Shown: positions 1-11,193 of the stretch, piece by piece
How the letters are laid out: every line of letters starts with the position of its first letter
Numbering within the stretch: position 1 is the first letter of the stretch
Assembly: GCA_000149265.1 (NCBI GenBank)
Contig: CH001285.1
Span: 2,378 to 66,377, forward strand
Source: Ciona savignyi
Taxonomy: Eukaryota > Chordata > Ascidiacea > Phlebobranchia > Cionidae
DNA: 64,000 nucleotides
Direction of reading: 5' to 3'
Translations under genes and position numbers: made by a program
The notes under the pieces: generated by a model
What the model was told of the DNA's origin: nothing
Databases searched by the model: none
Seen by the model: the letters and a program-made list of their open reading frames with translations, nothing else

Positions 1-131
1 CAGTGATTATCCCGGCGTTCCAAGAACAGGTTCGACTGAACCCATGCGAAACTCTTGAATCCCATCACTAGATATTAGTGAGCTGACAATTTAAAAATCC
101 ACCAATAAGAATTGAACAATTTGTTGGAATA

Positions 132-1132
132 AAAACCATGGCAGCAGTGTTCCAAGAGTTCGGATACAATACATACGACTGGCTGGAAAACTCTTGGTAC
201 CTGGGAAAAGAATGGCGCAAACTAATAAAATATGGAGGAACAGCTAAGGACTTTAGAAGAATGTACGACGGCGTTGATGCAGTCGTCGATAGTCCCTGTT
301 ATCTGTTTTGGGATGAAATCTTAAAGGCTTACCCAGATGCCAAAGTAAGTTCAGCATTTACGACAAGTCTTTAAATAGGACACGATTTATAATTGCACTG
401 TGTACAGATTGTGGTTTCTATTCGAGACGAGGATTCTTGGTACCGAAGCCTCCTAACTCAATTAACGTCGATTGATTCTGATCCTTTGTATATACTGATG
501 CAAGTTTTGTCGTATTCTGGATGGCAATATTTTCGTTTCACAGAGTCTACCAGTATGTAGCCTGCATTTATATGTGGTATGCAGTTAAAGCCGACATGGG
601 ATTATTAAATGTGGCCATTATATAGTTTTTTTATACTAAAAAATGTGTTTGTATACAAAATCTCTTTTTAGTGCAAGTAGAATTATCTTCACGCCGACGG
701 TGGCCTTGGTCCAAATATGACAGAAGCGAGTTGGTGTTGAAACGTTTATATAGAACCCACAACGCAAACATCCTTCTTGTAAGTGTGCAAACATACAACA
801 AGTTTGCGCTTATCACACTACAACATTTACTACAGAATGCACCAAAGGACAAGCTTCTTGTGTACAACTTTAAAGACGGATGGGCGCCACTGTGCGAATT
901 TCTTGGCGAGGAGATTCCTGATAAACCGTTTCCTCACGCAAATGCGCGTGCTTCCATTATAAGGAATTACATGGAAAGCCATCCTATCATGATTAGAATG
1001 ATGAGAGAAATGAAGTTTTCCCTTGGCGTGTTGGCTTTGCTTGGCGCCTACGGCGGGTACACAATTTACAAAAACCCAAGTTTCTTAAAAGGTTGTATGA
1101 ACTCGGCAACGTCGTGGTTAAAAACTTGGTAG
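132..1132 (+). pseudogene. Sulfotransfer_4-like gene, copy 1, 5'-truncated
   Basis: The exons are 132-344 (partial), 408-552, 672-778 and 836-1132. They encode the same protein as the intact copies (5 and 7), but the first 15 codons, including the P-loop GYAKTGTKT that binds the sulfate donor PAPS in this family, are missing. Homology stops abruptly near base 132 and the upstream DNA is unrelated to the other copies. The rest is open with good GT/AG junctions: a VVSIRDEDSWYRS block (3'-phosphate-binding region by family analogy), then exon 4 with GWAPLCEFLGEE, FPHANA and a C-terminal hydrophobic stretch (about FSLGVLALLGAYGGYTIY). Translation could only start at the internal Met at 138, which would give a protein without the nucleotide-binding loop. 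Exons resemble copy 7, but the 3' flank is almost identical to copy 2. Probably a pseudogene; an assembly junction at 131/132 is the alternative. Confidence 0.8.
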
Positions 1133-2340
1133 ATGTTTATACTAATGTTGTTGTGGTTTACCATGAATAATTTAAGGTAAGCAGACGTCGGCGCTATTTT
1201 ATAGAGTACGGACCATTCTTAGCAATTGTACTCGTGTCATCAAAGTGCATTCTAATTGATATTACAAAGATGTAATGTGTAAGTAAGTATGAGCACAGAC
1301 GCATTAAAAAATAAATCTAGTTACCTTAAATTCCTAAAAATGTTTATCGGAGAACTCGGAATTAACCTTTATTAAAGAACGTACTTATACTGGATTTCTT
1401 GTGTTTAACCATCTATATTATAAAATACAATTTATGCTATGTGTTTATGCAAGCAGAGTCTCTAACCTCATTTGGTGTACTTTATATAGTATTTACTTCG
1501 TTTCTGCAAGCGGAAACGCATGGGTCCCTGAGGTAACAAACCGATCTTGTTATCCGTGGTAATTACACAATATATGTGGTTGTCAGATATGTGCACGCCA
1601 GGTCCAAGTTATCTAACATTCCAGAACATTTCAACCGGACTGCCATAGTTTTGTTTCTGCAAGCATAAACCCATGGGTCTCATTACCCAACCAATCGTCT
1701 TTCCAAGAACAGTTAACAAAAAAATATTCGTGTCAGAAGCACATTTTTTTTTCAAAACAAAGCATCTTGTCAAGCGCTATAAATCCGTCCCCGTGTTCTT
1801 CAACAATCGGAGATCTAAGACGTCATTCAGCTATGCGTTTGCCCACGTGATCAAGTAATGGCGATGACCATCGACAAAATGGAGCTACATATGGTGCAGC
1901 GGAAAACAGATCGACCGAGTGCATTACTGGGTGAAATTCTTATCTGAACAGCGTTTATAGCTGTATAAATCAATTTGTGTACGAAAATTTATTATCCCTT
2001 TGGTAAACCAAAACTAAAAAGTCCACGTCTGTATGCTTAAAACCGCTGTGGGTGGTTTGTATTAGAATTACATTACTTCAGATGATATGACTACTAGTGC
2101 AGTTGCGTCAAGCTCATTGTGCACTTAAACAGTTTAAAAAAAGAAGAAATTTCGATGCATGTGCCGCCTGCAATAACATGTGGACCTCTCCTACCACGGT
2201 ATTTTTTTTGGCGAGTACCAATGGTAGTGATTCCCGAATGTTTGTACCTACACAGAGCAGCTGTAAAGTTTTGTAATAGTGAAGAAGTTATTTTTAAATA
2301 AAGGTGTTAATGGTGTATCTCCATCTAAAAATGTCCTAGC
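1133..2340 (+). repeat. Duplicated 3' flank of copy 1
   Basis: This stretch is nearly base-for-base identical to 31085-32290 downstream of copy 2, and more distantly similar to the flanks of copies 3-7 (for example 53373-54950 and, inverted, 43500-45016 and 49270-50320). It contains short open frames (such as 1673-1858) that are identical in copy 2 only because the DNA is duplicated; they are not conserved in the older copies. No gene is recognised. Confidence 0.8.
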
Positions 2341-2990
2341 TTCCTAGCTTAAATTTTAAATAATAAATAAGATCTAAGACATTCTATGGTATGATTTTGA
2401 GTGAGATCCCTCTGTGTAATGTCAGTTTGCATTGGAGAGATAGGTAAAATAATTAGTTAAACGACTTCGACAAAAATCAGACCAATAGGTTAGAGTCGTA
2501 TGAGTTGGATATACCTTACTGCATTGTAAAACAGAATTAATGCGTGATTGATGTCAACATTGAATAATAATTATTTTAAATAACCGTTTTATTTATTTTC
2601 TTCCATTTGGAAAAGCTTGTGGTTAAGTGCGACGCATTTAAAGCGCTATGCGAGAGAATCGGTATCTAAAAAAAGAAAAAAATGTCGTTAACGGACTGGC
2701 GTCGATACCAAACAGCTTCTACCTCAAAATGGATATTTGTTTAGCTGTTTTATATAATGGTAATATGAAATTTATTTACTTGTGTATTTTTAGGTTAAGA
2801 GATTTTCCATGATAACATGAAGCTATTACTATTGACGTTTTTTAAACATACTTACCTTTTTTGGCATTTTATTTTCTTGAGCTGATTGCCTAAATTTGAA
2901 TTAGTTATGTATGCTGCACTTTGGCTCTTATATTTACGTTCATGTGCAAAAGTAACTTTGCCATATGGAAAAATGAAACACGTTAAAAGC
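2341..2990. other. Diverged duplicon tail, no gene seen
   Basis: AT-rich DNA related in inverted orientation to the 5' flanks of copies 4 and 5 (about 43380-43500 and 46650-46880). I find no credible exon, RNA gene or complete element here. Confidence 0.5.
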
Positions 2991-4690
2991 CAATATTATT
3001 GCGGTTAATCATCATGGGTTTGAAAAAATGGAACACATTGTTTTTGTCCGTTTTTTCGTTTTTTCGTCAAACGCTTGACAGGCATGGCATGTCGCCCCGA
3101 TATGTACCAGAAAGGTTAATGGAAATATTGGTCATTTGTTGGACAACATGGTCAATATATACAGAAACCAAAATTTTGGGTGTTCGCCTGAGACGGTAAA
3201 CACCATACCGGTATTGTTTTAAATATTAGCTTTTTTGGGCATAGGGTTTGAACGGCTGCTCCAATTGGAATCAGATTTAGTAAAATGTAAGTGCATTTGT
3301 CACTGATTTAATACTTAAAAAATGAAAAAAATGATCTAGTTTAATACCCTAAAAAATAAGATTTTGTTCTCAAATCATGATAGTGACAGGAATGCCATAC
3401 CGCCCCGACATCTACCAAAAGGAGTAATGGAATCGCAATAAAACTTAGTGATCTGTTAGACAACATGGTCTAGATATGCAAAAACCAAAATTTTTGTTGA
3501 TAAATTCAGGGAAATTCCCCTAGGATGTTAAAAACCCAAACGCCATTTTTTTCCAAAAAATTGCCTTTTTTGGGCATACCGCTTGAACGACTGTTACAAT
3601 TAAAATCAGATTTGGTGGAATATAAGTGTATTAGTCATTGATTTAACATTTAGAAGAAAGAAAAAATTACCTAGGGAAATATCCTAAAAATAGGATTTTT
3701 TCTTAAATCATGATTGTGACAAGCATGCCAAGTCGCCCCGACATCTACCAAAAGGAGTAATAAAAGGTAATGAATCCAGGGTAATTCCCCTGAGACGTTA
3801 AAAACCAAAACGTTTTATTCTAATAAATTAGCTTTTGGGGGCATATCGCTTGAATGGCTGCTCTAGTTTAATCAGATTTGGTGAATTGTTAGACCATTAA
3901 ACACTGTTTCATTTAAAAGAAAGAAAACGTTTACATAGATTACAACAAGGAGTCGACAAATCAGATTAAAACTTTAAGAATTGTTACATAACATGAGCCA
4001 TATATGTAAAATCAGAAACTTGTCTTCTAAACCTAGGGGAATTCCCTGAAACCGTGCTAAACTAAATCCAGCTGTTTGGGGAATTAAGCTCCATTTCACT
4101 ATACAACGCTTGAAAAGAAGCTCTAATTTAAAACATTTGTGGTGAAATCTTCGTAAATTTAAGACGTTTATTCTTTATACACATGGAAAAGATGTTTGGT
4201 TGGATAACTATGGGACCCATGCGTTTATAGGATATGATATTCATCTTTATCCCCGTGAATGGGAAAACCAAGGGGGTTAACACACGGGCAATCGTCATAT
4301 CACCTCGCGCCCATCGTCGGGTTACCGGAGCTATTGCAGTGTGTTGTATATGATAAACACGTTCCTTCAATTTGGTAGAACCCATTAATCCGCTGGATTC
4401 AGGCAATGTCCGTAAAGTGCCTTGCCCAAGGACACAACCGACTAGATAGCGACCAGTTTCGCACCTGCAACCTTTCGATTGAAAGGCGACGCACTTAACC
4501 GTTAGACCAACGAGCCGGACAAAACAAACTACATACTCAGAAACAAACTACATACTCAGTGTATAAAATACAAATTGTGGTTAGGGACCCTGTAGCATAA
4601 ATTTATGCCATACAACATGTGTTTTACAAATAGTGGTGATTAAACACGTGGTTGACACTCTCTAGTAATACACTATTATCACATGTATAA
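2990..4690. repeat. CGACAT-palindrome interspersed repeat array with terminal module
   Basis: Imperfect units of roughly 300-350 bp, each containing a near-palindrome like ATGTCGCCCCGACAT, a GACGTTAAAAACC stretch, a GGGAATTCCC-type palindrome and AGCGCTTGAACGGCTG. The array ends in a module reading ATGGGACCCATGCGTTTA ... TACTCAGTGTATAAAATACA ... GTGGTTGACACTCT. A SINE (4229-4520) is embedded near the end. The same family recurs at 6290-6490, 14860-16008, 22730-24740, 32900-35690 and 55930-57380. No coding capacity is visible; this is probably a non-autonomous transposon family. Confidence 0.7.
4229..4520 (-). mobile_element. tRNA-derived composite SINE, full length
   Basis: On the minus strand the head reads as a tRNA-like Pol III promoter: A-box-like TGGTCTAACGG and B-box-like GGTTGCAGGTGCGAAAC. 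It is followed by a conserved body (CCTTGGGCAAGGCAC, GGGTTCTACCAAATTG, CCGGTAACCCGACGATGGGCG) and an ATCC-rich tail. The same body occurs at least nine more times in the window in both orientations. It matches the general plan of the composite SINE described in Ciona; naming is by recollection. Confidence 0.85.
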
Positions 4691-4699
4691 AATTATAAA

Positions 4700-6095
4700 G
4701 GTCTTAAACTTCTATAGAACAGTTTATTAAAATCAATAAAAATGGAAATAGACCCTTTAGTGCACATTTATTCCGCATACAAAGTAGAGTTGGTTTCATG
4801 GTGAGCCAAAATGTGGTGGTTAACGTTTGAACTCGTTCTTGCAAACACCATTAAGCTTTGTCTCAAGAATAAGTTTGAAAACAATATTGGTTCGTGGGCG
4901 TCTCGTAAGTTGAAACTTCCCATTTTTAAATGTTTTGTATTAACATTATACCTAAAAGCAAAGTTTGTAATAACAAAACACAGCTTACAACTTAATCAAC
5001 TAAAATACTCATGGCAATTCGACTCATCACTTACATTGTCTTGGGCTCGCAAAAGCAACACTTTATTCACATTTGCTTTATTCGATGTTTTAGCATTTCT
5101 ATGTTTTAGAATTTATTGTTCAAATAAAGGTTAAACTTAAACGCTATTATTTTTTTCTTGAGTTTTGATAGAAACTGTAAAAACATTAAATCTGTAAATA
5201 AAAGAAGTCTTAGCGTTCGTTCGTTTCTACTTAATCGTTTTGGTCGTTGAAACTTCATCGTTTCGGAAAAAAAGTCTCCGGTTTCCAATTCAACTGACTA
5301 GCATTTTCCGGTTGATGTGCTCATCAAAACAAACAGTGGCGTTAAGCTTGGACCTAAACGTTGGTACACTAAAATATAGCATCACAAATGTATTAAACAA
5401 TAAAACAGTATGTTCGTTTTGTTGGAAAAACTTATGGGTTTTACGAAAAATGAAAGTCTCTAAAATTTACAACACACTGCAATTGTTACTGTCACCCGTC
5501 GAAAGGCGCAAAAACTTGCGTGTGTAATAATTCTCTAGCTAAAATCCATTGGCAGTAGTTTTAGCCCATTTAGTTATTTTTGTAGATCGTTTATCGAACA
5601 AAAATTGTTTATGAAAAACATGACATCCCACTACGAGAATGGTGCAAAAAAACGGAGTTAAATAAAAATTTGTTTTTTTGGGAATCGAAGAAAGCACAAT
5701 GATATTTTGTTATCATGTAGTGCTTATCCCATATACGTAGTATTTGTAAGTATTTTTGCATTAAGTACTTAAGTGGTCTTTATATTTAAAGAACCTACAT
5801 ACATGATAGCTTTATAACACCACTGTTTGCGTTGATCAGCACAGCAACGAGACAATGATAGTCAGCCCAACTTGAAATCGGAGACATTTTACTAAGACGA
5901 GTCGGGAGCAACGAACGCTTCGACTTCTTCTTTTTCCAGCTTCAATGTTTTCGCAGTTACCATCAAAACACGGGGAAAAAAGAAATCGGGTATAACTTGG
6001 CTGTATCTTTTAATTTATCCAATACTTAAAGAAACCTTCAAGGTAGGATTCAATTGATTGTGTAAGTTTTATGAGATTAAAAGATATCCTTGCAG
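4700..6095 (+). other. Upstream region of peptide gene A with 5' UTR intron
   Basis: This stretch is nearly identical to 57420-58829 upstream of peptide gene B, and partly to 34400-34860. An open frame at 4811-5134 is broken in the second copy, which argues against a real gene. Close to the start codon there is a conserved donor (CTTCAAG before GTAGGATT) and an acceptor (CCTTGCAG) directly abutting the ATG, so the 5' UTR is probably spliced. No TATA box could be assigned with confidence. Confidence 0.5.
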
Positions 6096-7002
6096 ATGAA
6101 CAAGGCGATTCTTCTGTTTGTGCTAGCGATTTTGGTGTCGAGTCAAATAACTGATGCGTTTCAATTAAAACTAATGAAAGCAGCACGCAGGCGCAGACGT
6201 TGGGGTGATTGGAACCAAATGATGAAGCAGCTTCACGGTAAAGTCTCATAATGTTATGTCTGTGTTTTTGTCCGTTTTTTTTTCTGTTTTTTTCTTTGTT
6301 AAACGCTTGACAGGCATGGCAAGTCGCCCCGACATCTACCAGAAGGAATAACGAAAACGTAATATAACTTTTTCATTTGTTAGACAACATGGCCTAGATA
6401 TGCAGAAACCAATATTTTGGGTGATAAATTGAAGGGAATTCCCCTGGGGCGTTAAAAACCAGAAGGGTATTATTTTTTTAAATTGTTTTTTTAGCTGCAG
6501 CTTCAAGGTAAAAGTTTCATAATGTTATGTCTCATGGTTTATTGTTAATAAATTGGTCCCCAGTGCGGCAATAACTTAATCCGACCGAACAGCTTTGTGG
6601 ACCAGTGTGTCGCCGTTTAGTCGAATGGTTACAGTATACTTGGACAAGATACTTACTGGATACTGCCTCAACTCAGTAAATTTATCCTAATAAAATTGAA
6701 TAAACGTCTAAATCGTGCAACAGTTCCGGTACCTGACGGTCGGCCCATGGTAATATGACAGTTATACCGGTGTAAGAACGATTACGTTTTCCTATTGACG
6801 GTTAGATACATGAATATCCTATCCTATACTAATTATTTTTTATCTTAAGTCATTTTAAACGTGTGTGTTAGTACGGGTTTCCGTGTTCGCGTGTACACTT
6901 ATATTTCTCTATTTGTGTCTGTGATCGTTATATCTAACCTATTGGTTCTTTAAATATGCAGAAATTGCTGTCCGTGAAGCAAGCGAAGATATGGACAACT
7001 AA
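6096..7002 (+). CDS. Secreted cationic peptide precursor, putative antimicrobial peptide (gene A)
   Basis: The two exons, 6096-6237 and 6962-7002, join in phase to encode 60 residues. Residues 1-21 (MNKAILLFVLAILVSSQITD plus A) are a clear signal peptide. The next 26 residues are strongly basic with an Arg5 run and two Trp (KAARRRRRWGDWNQMMKQLH). Exon 2 adds an acidic tail (EIAVREASEDMDN). Signal, cationic core and anionic C-terminal propiece is the standard layout of tunicate hemocyte antimicrobial precursors such as styelins and clavanins, so a host-defence role is inferred; I cannot match it to a named peptide. An AATAAA signal lies at 7173-7178. The intron holds a piece of the CGACAT repeat. 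A neuropeptide or other secreted peptide cannot be excluded. Confidence 0.75.
6260..6520 (+). repeat. CGACAT-repeat unit inside the intron of peptide gene A
   Basis: One unit of the interspersed repeat lies just after the exon 1 donor. The sequence at the exon/intron boundary (about 6228-6262, CAGCTTCACGGTAAAGTCTC onward) reappears in slightly diverged form after the unit (about 6494-6530, CAGCTTCAAGGTAAAAGTTT onward). The insertion therefore duplicated about 35 bp of exon end plus donor. The same arrangement is present in gene B, so it predates the segmental duplication. Confidence 0.65.
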
Positions 7003-7346
7003 TGACATTTTTGGATTATGGTTAGTTAAATATAGTTCACTCATTGATGGTTTTAAACATAAATATTTATTAGATTTATTCGTAATTCATTTATTTTATT
7101 ATTAAATACAAAATATAACACTTGTATTTTTACAGTGGACTTGTTCTTCATATCAAAATCACCCATTAAATGAATAAAGAAATACTAGATTAATATTCTC
7201 GTTGTTGACACTTCAAACCGTAGTCATACTGCAAGGTATAAAGTACTAAAACAAATATGTGGACAAAATAAGGGTTAGGTCTTTTCGCGCCGCCTACTGT
7301 AGATGGCGGGAACCAATTAATAGACCTCCATGTCGAAATGACATGT

Positions 7347-8020
7347 GGCCCTCTATGTATTTAAACAAGTGTTTTGATGGATAACAATGGTGGTGAATCC
7401 CCAATGTTTATACGGTTGGAAGCAACATGTGCTAGGCTGCGCGCCGGTTCTCTCGTTATGGGAGAGTGTCAACCACGTGTTCAACCATGTGAGGCCAGGG
7501 TTTTTCAACAATCTAAATTGGCCGGGACCAGGTCCCCCCTAGAGTAGGCATTAAAAGCAATAATAAGAACATATTTAAGCAAGGACAAATATGGTTAGTG
7601 GTTATGCTGTAGGCCGAATGTTAAACCAAGCATTATTCAACAAAAGAGGATGCAAAAAGTATAAAAAAAACGTTTTGACAATGCAGATTGTCAGTGATAA
7701 AAGTTTGACCAAGGACTCTGCAGGTTACTCGTGCATTTGGCATTGCCTGCTTTGAAGAGTCATAAGACTGATGGCCATTTTCATTGATGCATTCAGGATG
7801 AAAATGGTTATACTAGAGCTCTTGTATTTAAGTGAAGGGCGAACCAGTGGCGCGTGGATAATTTCCACTCGCGTATTATATATAAATCCGCGCCACTCTG
7901 GGCGATAGACAAGGCCAGTATTTGCCTTTAGACTCGTAGTATAACACACAAATAAAGCTGTATTCAGCAAACGAAGGGATTAAATAATGCTTGGGATAAA
8001 TCGCCTAGGATGCACAAACC
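7347..8020. other. Repeat-derived region, no gene seen
   Basis: From the point where duplicon A stops matching duplicon B, the sequence resembles the reverse of 10210-10370. At about 7490-7545 there is a block (GCCAGGGTTTTTCAAC ... GGCCGGGACCAGG) repeated at 8350-8400. TATATATAAAT near 7875 and AATAAA near 7951 give a faint LTR-like look. No coding exon is recognised. Confidence 0.4.
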
Positions 8021-8021
8021 A

Positions 8022-8309
8022 CTAACTTTTCTTTAAGTTGTAATCATCCGTATCGCAGTGTTCGTCAAATGTTTGCAGTAGATCAGCGTCAGTCATATCT
8101 TCAAATTGTTGTGGATTGTCACGTTTTGTTCCAGAACTATAATGCCAACTGGGTAATGATTATTGTGGCGAGTTCTTGGGCGTTTCTTGTCGGGCAGGCA
8201 TCAGCTTGATTGTGAGATCTTCCAAAATGGAGGCATTGATTTGATTTTTGACAACAGAAGGAATTCTACGGCGAACTTGGTCACAATCTTGCTTTAGCTG
8301 ATTTTTCTT
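8022..8309 (-). pseudogene. Possible coding exon with one in-frame stop, unknown product
   Basis: Read on the minus strand, 96 codons are open apart from one TAA at 8160-8162, and end at a TAG (8022-8024). The composition looks protein-like and acidic toward the end (NPQQFEDMTDADLLQTFDEH, then CDTDDYNL), unlike the surrounding AT-rich noise. No family is recognised, and no start or splice sites could be fixed. It may be a relic exon of a cellular gene or of a mobile element; a chance open frame is possible. Confidence 0.3.
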
Positions 8310-8520
8310 TCATCGGAAGGTTGCAGGTTCAGATCACGTCGGGTATTCACCAATTGTGGGGCCAGGGTTTTTCAACGATCTAAATTGGCCGGGACCAGGT
8401 TCCAGGATCCCCTGCCGTCTATATCCAGTACATAATTTTTCGTTACGACTCCATGTGTACCGACATGAAGTGGAACTAAACTAGACTGGCAGCGGAACCT
8501 CCACTAAATAGAAGAACCGT

Positions 8521-8665
8521 AAAACTCCACTCGTAGATGTATTCTTTATTAAGTTGTGTTTCTATGTATCTGTGTGTGTAATCGCACAACGATATATAAA
8601 GCAAATAATGACGTAGATGAAAAACAACTACGTCATGAGGTGATAGGTGTCACTGACGTCATAAG
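8521..8665 (-). promoter_or_regulatory. CRE-like sites with TATA and poly(A) signal, LTR-like
   Basis: TGACGTCA occurs at 8654-8661. An inverted repeat ATGACGTAG (8608-8616) / CTACGTCAT (8628-8636) has an 11-base spacer. On the minus strand these are followed by a TATATATC-type box (about 8590-8600) and an AATAAAG (8543-8549), the spacing expected in the U3-R-U5 part of a small LTR. LTR ends and target duplication were not found, so the call is tentative. Confidence 0.3.
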
Positions 8666-8708
8666 GTAATGTACGAACGAACACAGTTGGCGTCGATTAA
8701 AAGAAATA

Positions 8709-9223
8709 CAGTAGAACCCCGCTTACCTGACCACCCACGGGACCGTGATCAAGCGGTCGCGTTAGCGGGGTGGTCGTGTTAGTGAATTTTGATTTGGAGC
8801 AAGTTGTCGCCATATGCAGCTTAAACGTCTGCATTTTTACTAAATTTTTACCAAATGCCATTATTTTTATCAGATACTACAGAATGAATTTAAATCTAAA
8901 GTTTATCTTGCAAGATTCAGTACTGTTTGCCACATTTTCTTTCGTGTGCGCTCATTTATTCTTATTGTTTTGATCATAAAAGAAATTTCACCTTATTATT
9001 TTGGTAAAAAAGGCAATTATTTAGCACATGTGGTCACTTAAGCGGAGTCAAATTTAGAGTTTTGGACCAAAATATGGCGGTCCTGGTCTGGAAACCGGGG
9101 TGGTCGCGTTATTGAAACAGAATACAATGCATTACCATAGTAAATTATTTGGGACCGCACTAAAGTGGTCTTGGTAGTGAGGTGGTCGTGTTATCGAGGT
9201 GGTCTCTAAGCGGGGTTCCACTG
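8709..9223. mobile_element. Tc1/mariner (pogo/Tigger-like) MITE
   Basis: A 515-bp element is bounded by TA at 8707-8708 and 9224-9225. The terminal inverted repeats begin CAGTAGAACCCCGCTTA on the left and, as reverse complement, CAGTGGAACCCCGCTTA on the right, and extend imperfectly through GACCACC-type motifs. The interior has repeated GGTGGTCGTGTTA-like segments and no transposase. TIR sequence and TA duplication fit pogo-like non-autonomous elements. Confidence 0.8.
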
Positions 9224-9499
9224 TAATTGCAGTTTTTGCAAATATAATGTCAAGATTGCTACAACCACAACAATTTGTAAAACAGATGTTATATGGCATA
9301 TATTTATGCTACATGGTGCCTAACCACATTTTGCATTTTTTACACTGAGTATGTTGTTTGTTTCTGCTAGCATAAACGCACGGGTCACATAGTTATTAAA
9401 CCAAACTTCTTTTCCATGTGTATAGTGAAAAAGAATAATCGTCTTAGATTTACGAACATATCAACACAAATGTTTTAAGTTAAAGCTTCTTTTTAAGAG

Positions 9500-9660
9500 C
9501 TTTATCCCCGTAGCTAGGTAAACGCAAGGAGCATTAACACACGGTTATTCATCAGATCACCTTGCACCCACCGTGGAGTTACGAGGCTATTGCAGTGTGT
9601 TGTGAATATGATTTAGTCGTTTTCTCGATTCGGTAGAACCCATCAAATTATAGGGATTAT
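9500..9660 (-). mobile_element. SINE fragment, diverged, head missing
   Basis: This contains the SINE body in reverse (ATTAACACACGG, ATCAGATCACCTTGCACCCACC, GCTATTGCAGTGTGTTGT, GGTAGAACCCATCA) with many substitutions. The tRNA-like head is absent. It lies next to a terminal module of the CGACAT repeat (about 9260-9490). Confidence 0.6.
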
Positions 9661-9918
9661 TGGGCTATGCTGAAACAAATGTAGCGTTTCAATCACAAAG
9701 AAAACAAAAATATCAACTACGTTTATATACAGCTCATTTTAATGGCGGTATTTTTTGAACACATTTAGGGGAATTCATCCATAACTTCATCCCATGGACC
9801 CGTAGCGGCAGGCAAACCACCATCTGAACAAAGTCAATTGTATGTTATAAACTCTTTATTTGGACTTTTTTTAAGCTGTATATTTTTTCCAGACACTTTT
9901 TCTTTGTGGTTAAATGCC

Positions 9919-10384
9919 TTTAGGAGGCGTTCAACTAATTATTCTCCCTATCTCTCTAATGCAAACTGACCTCACAAAAACGACTGTCACTCAAAATCCA
10001 GACATAGGAAGTCTTAGATTTTTTCACAATTTAAAATTGAAGCTTGGATCTGCAACCTAAACTCAAAACCCTACAAAATTTTGTTTAAAAATTTTGAGCC
10101 CATACCCCCTCGTACATTGGCAACTTTTTTCCAACAAAACAGCTAGCAGATGTACATTCAACACCTTTATTTTACAAAGCACTGCTCCACGATTACAAAA
10201 CTTTACAGCTAAACGAGAACACCGACGCGCAGCTCTAGCACATGCTGCTTTCAACCAAACAAACATTGGGGAATCACCACCATTGTTACTCAGCAAAACA
10301 CTCGTTTAAAAACAATGACTCATGGAGGGTACCACTCGTCACATCCTGCCGTTCATAGAGGTCTTAATTGGTTATACGCCATCT
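9919..10384. repeat. Direct repeat, first copy (466 bp)
   Basis: This block, from TTTAGGAGGCGTTC to ACGCCATCT, is repeated at 11194-11658 with only a few differences. Related diverged sequence occurs in the sulfotransferase 3' flanks (about 43560-43860 and 47320-47530). The 0.8 kb between the two copies is not repeated. Confidence 0.85.
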
Positions 10385-11193
10385 TGGAACCGGTGACCGT
10401 TCCAGTTTGGTTTAAACTGTTTGAACTTACTAGTAGAGGTCATTCTGTGAGACTTCTGTCCAAATTTTATCCGTTTCTGTTGACTGCTTCGGCTATTACA
10501 GGCCTTCGACTGAAGGGTGGTCATTCTGTAGATTTCATTTGGCGACAGTGTCACTGGTTATGACTGAAACTCTTCGTACACATTAAAATTGACTGCTTGA
10601 TGTTCCACAAGTTTCAGCACATTTTTTCACTGTAATTTGAAAGGTTTAAAGTCCATAACCGGGGTACAAATAGTTGTTTTTGAGTAAAAAAACACACCCA
10701 ATGTCACCTTTGAGCCTCGTATGACCACATTTTGTTCGCCTCCACTTCTTTCACCAATGTTTGACAATCAAGGATGGTTAGGATTGGTAAGTTTTTATAT
10801 CTTCTGTATGCATAAGTGTACAACAACACATCTAGGCCTTCACACCTGCCCAAAAATTGAAAAATATGAAAAAAAGGTACACATGTAGATACCAAGAGGA
10901 GTACATGTTTCAGTCCTATATCAAAAATCGGATTAACAGCCTGTATCGAAAGATTGTCTGGTATTTATAAAAGCCATTCGAAGTTAAGTTCTTGAAAAAA
11001 TATCCGAACGACCCTCTACCGGAGTGAAAATAACCAAAAATGAGGAAAAATGACTAATTAATTACTTTGCTAATTAGCATAAGTAATTAAGTGTAAGATT
11101 TTAGACAAACAGTTGACTAGTAACATTTATCCACACTCAAATTTCTATAAATTTGGAGATTTTGGCAAAAAATTCAAAATGGCCAGTTTTTCA
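10385..11193. other. Spacer between direct repeats, no gene seen
   Basis: AT-rich sequence. It has short open frames in several directions but no recognisable domain, RNA gene or terminal inverted repeats. Confidence 0.5.

Noticed and set aside
1673..1858. 61-codon frame, identical at 31624-31809
   Set aside because: Identity reflects the recently duplicated non-coding flank; the older paralogous flanks do not keep the frame.
4811..5134. 107-codon open frame upstream of peptide gene A
   Set aside because: The nearly identical duplicon B copy (57540-57840) has frame-breaking indels, so it is not conserved as a protein.
7725..7970. 81-codon minus-strand frame near LTR-like signals
   Set aside because: No gag, protease or other domain is visible, and boundaries of an LTR could not be found.
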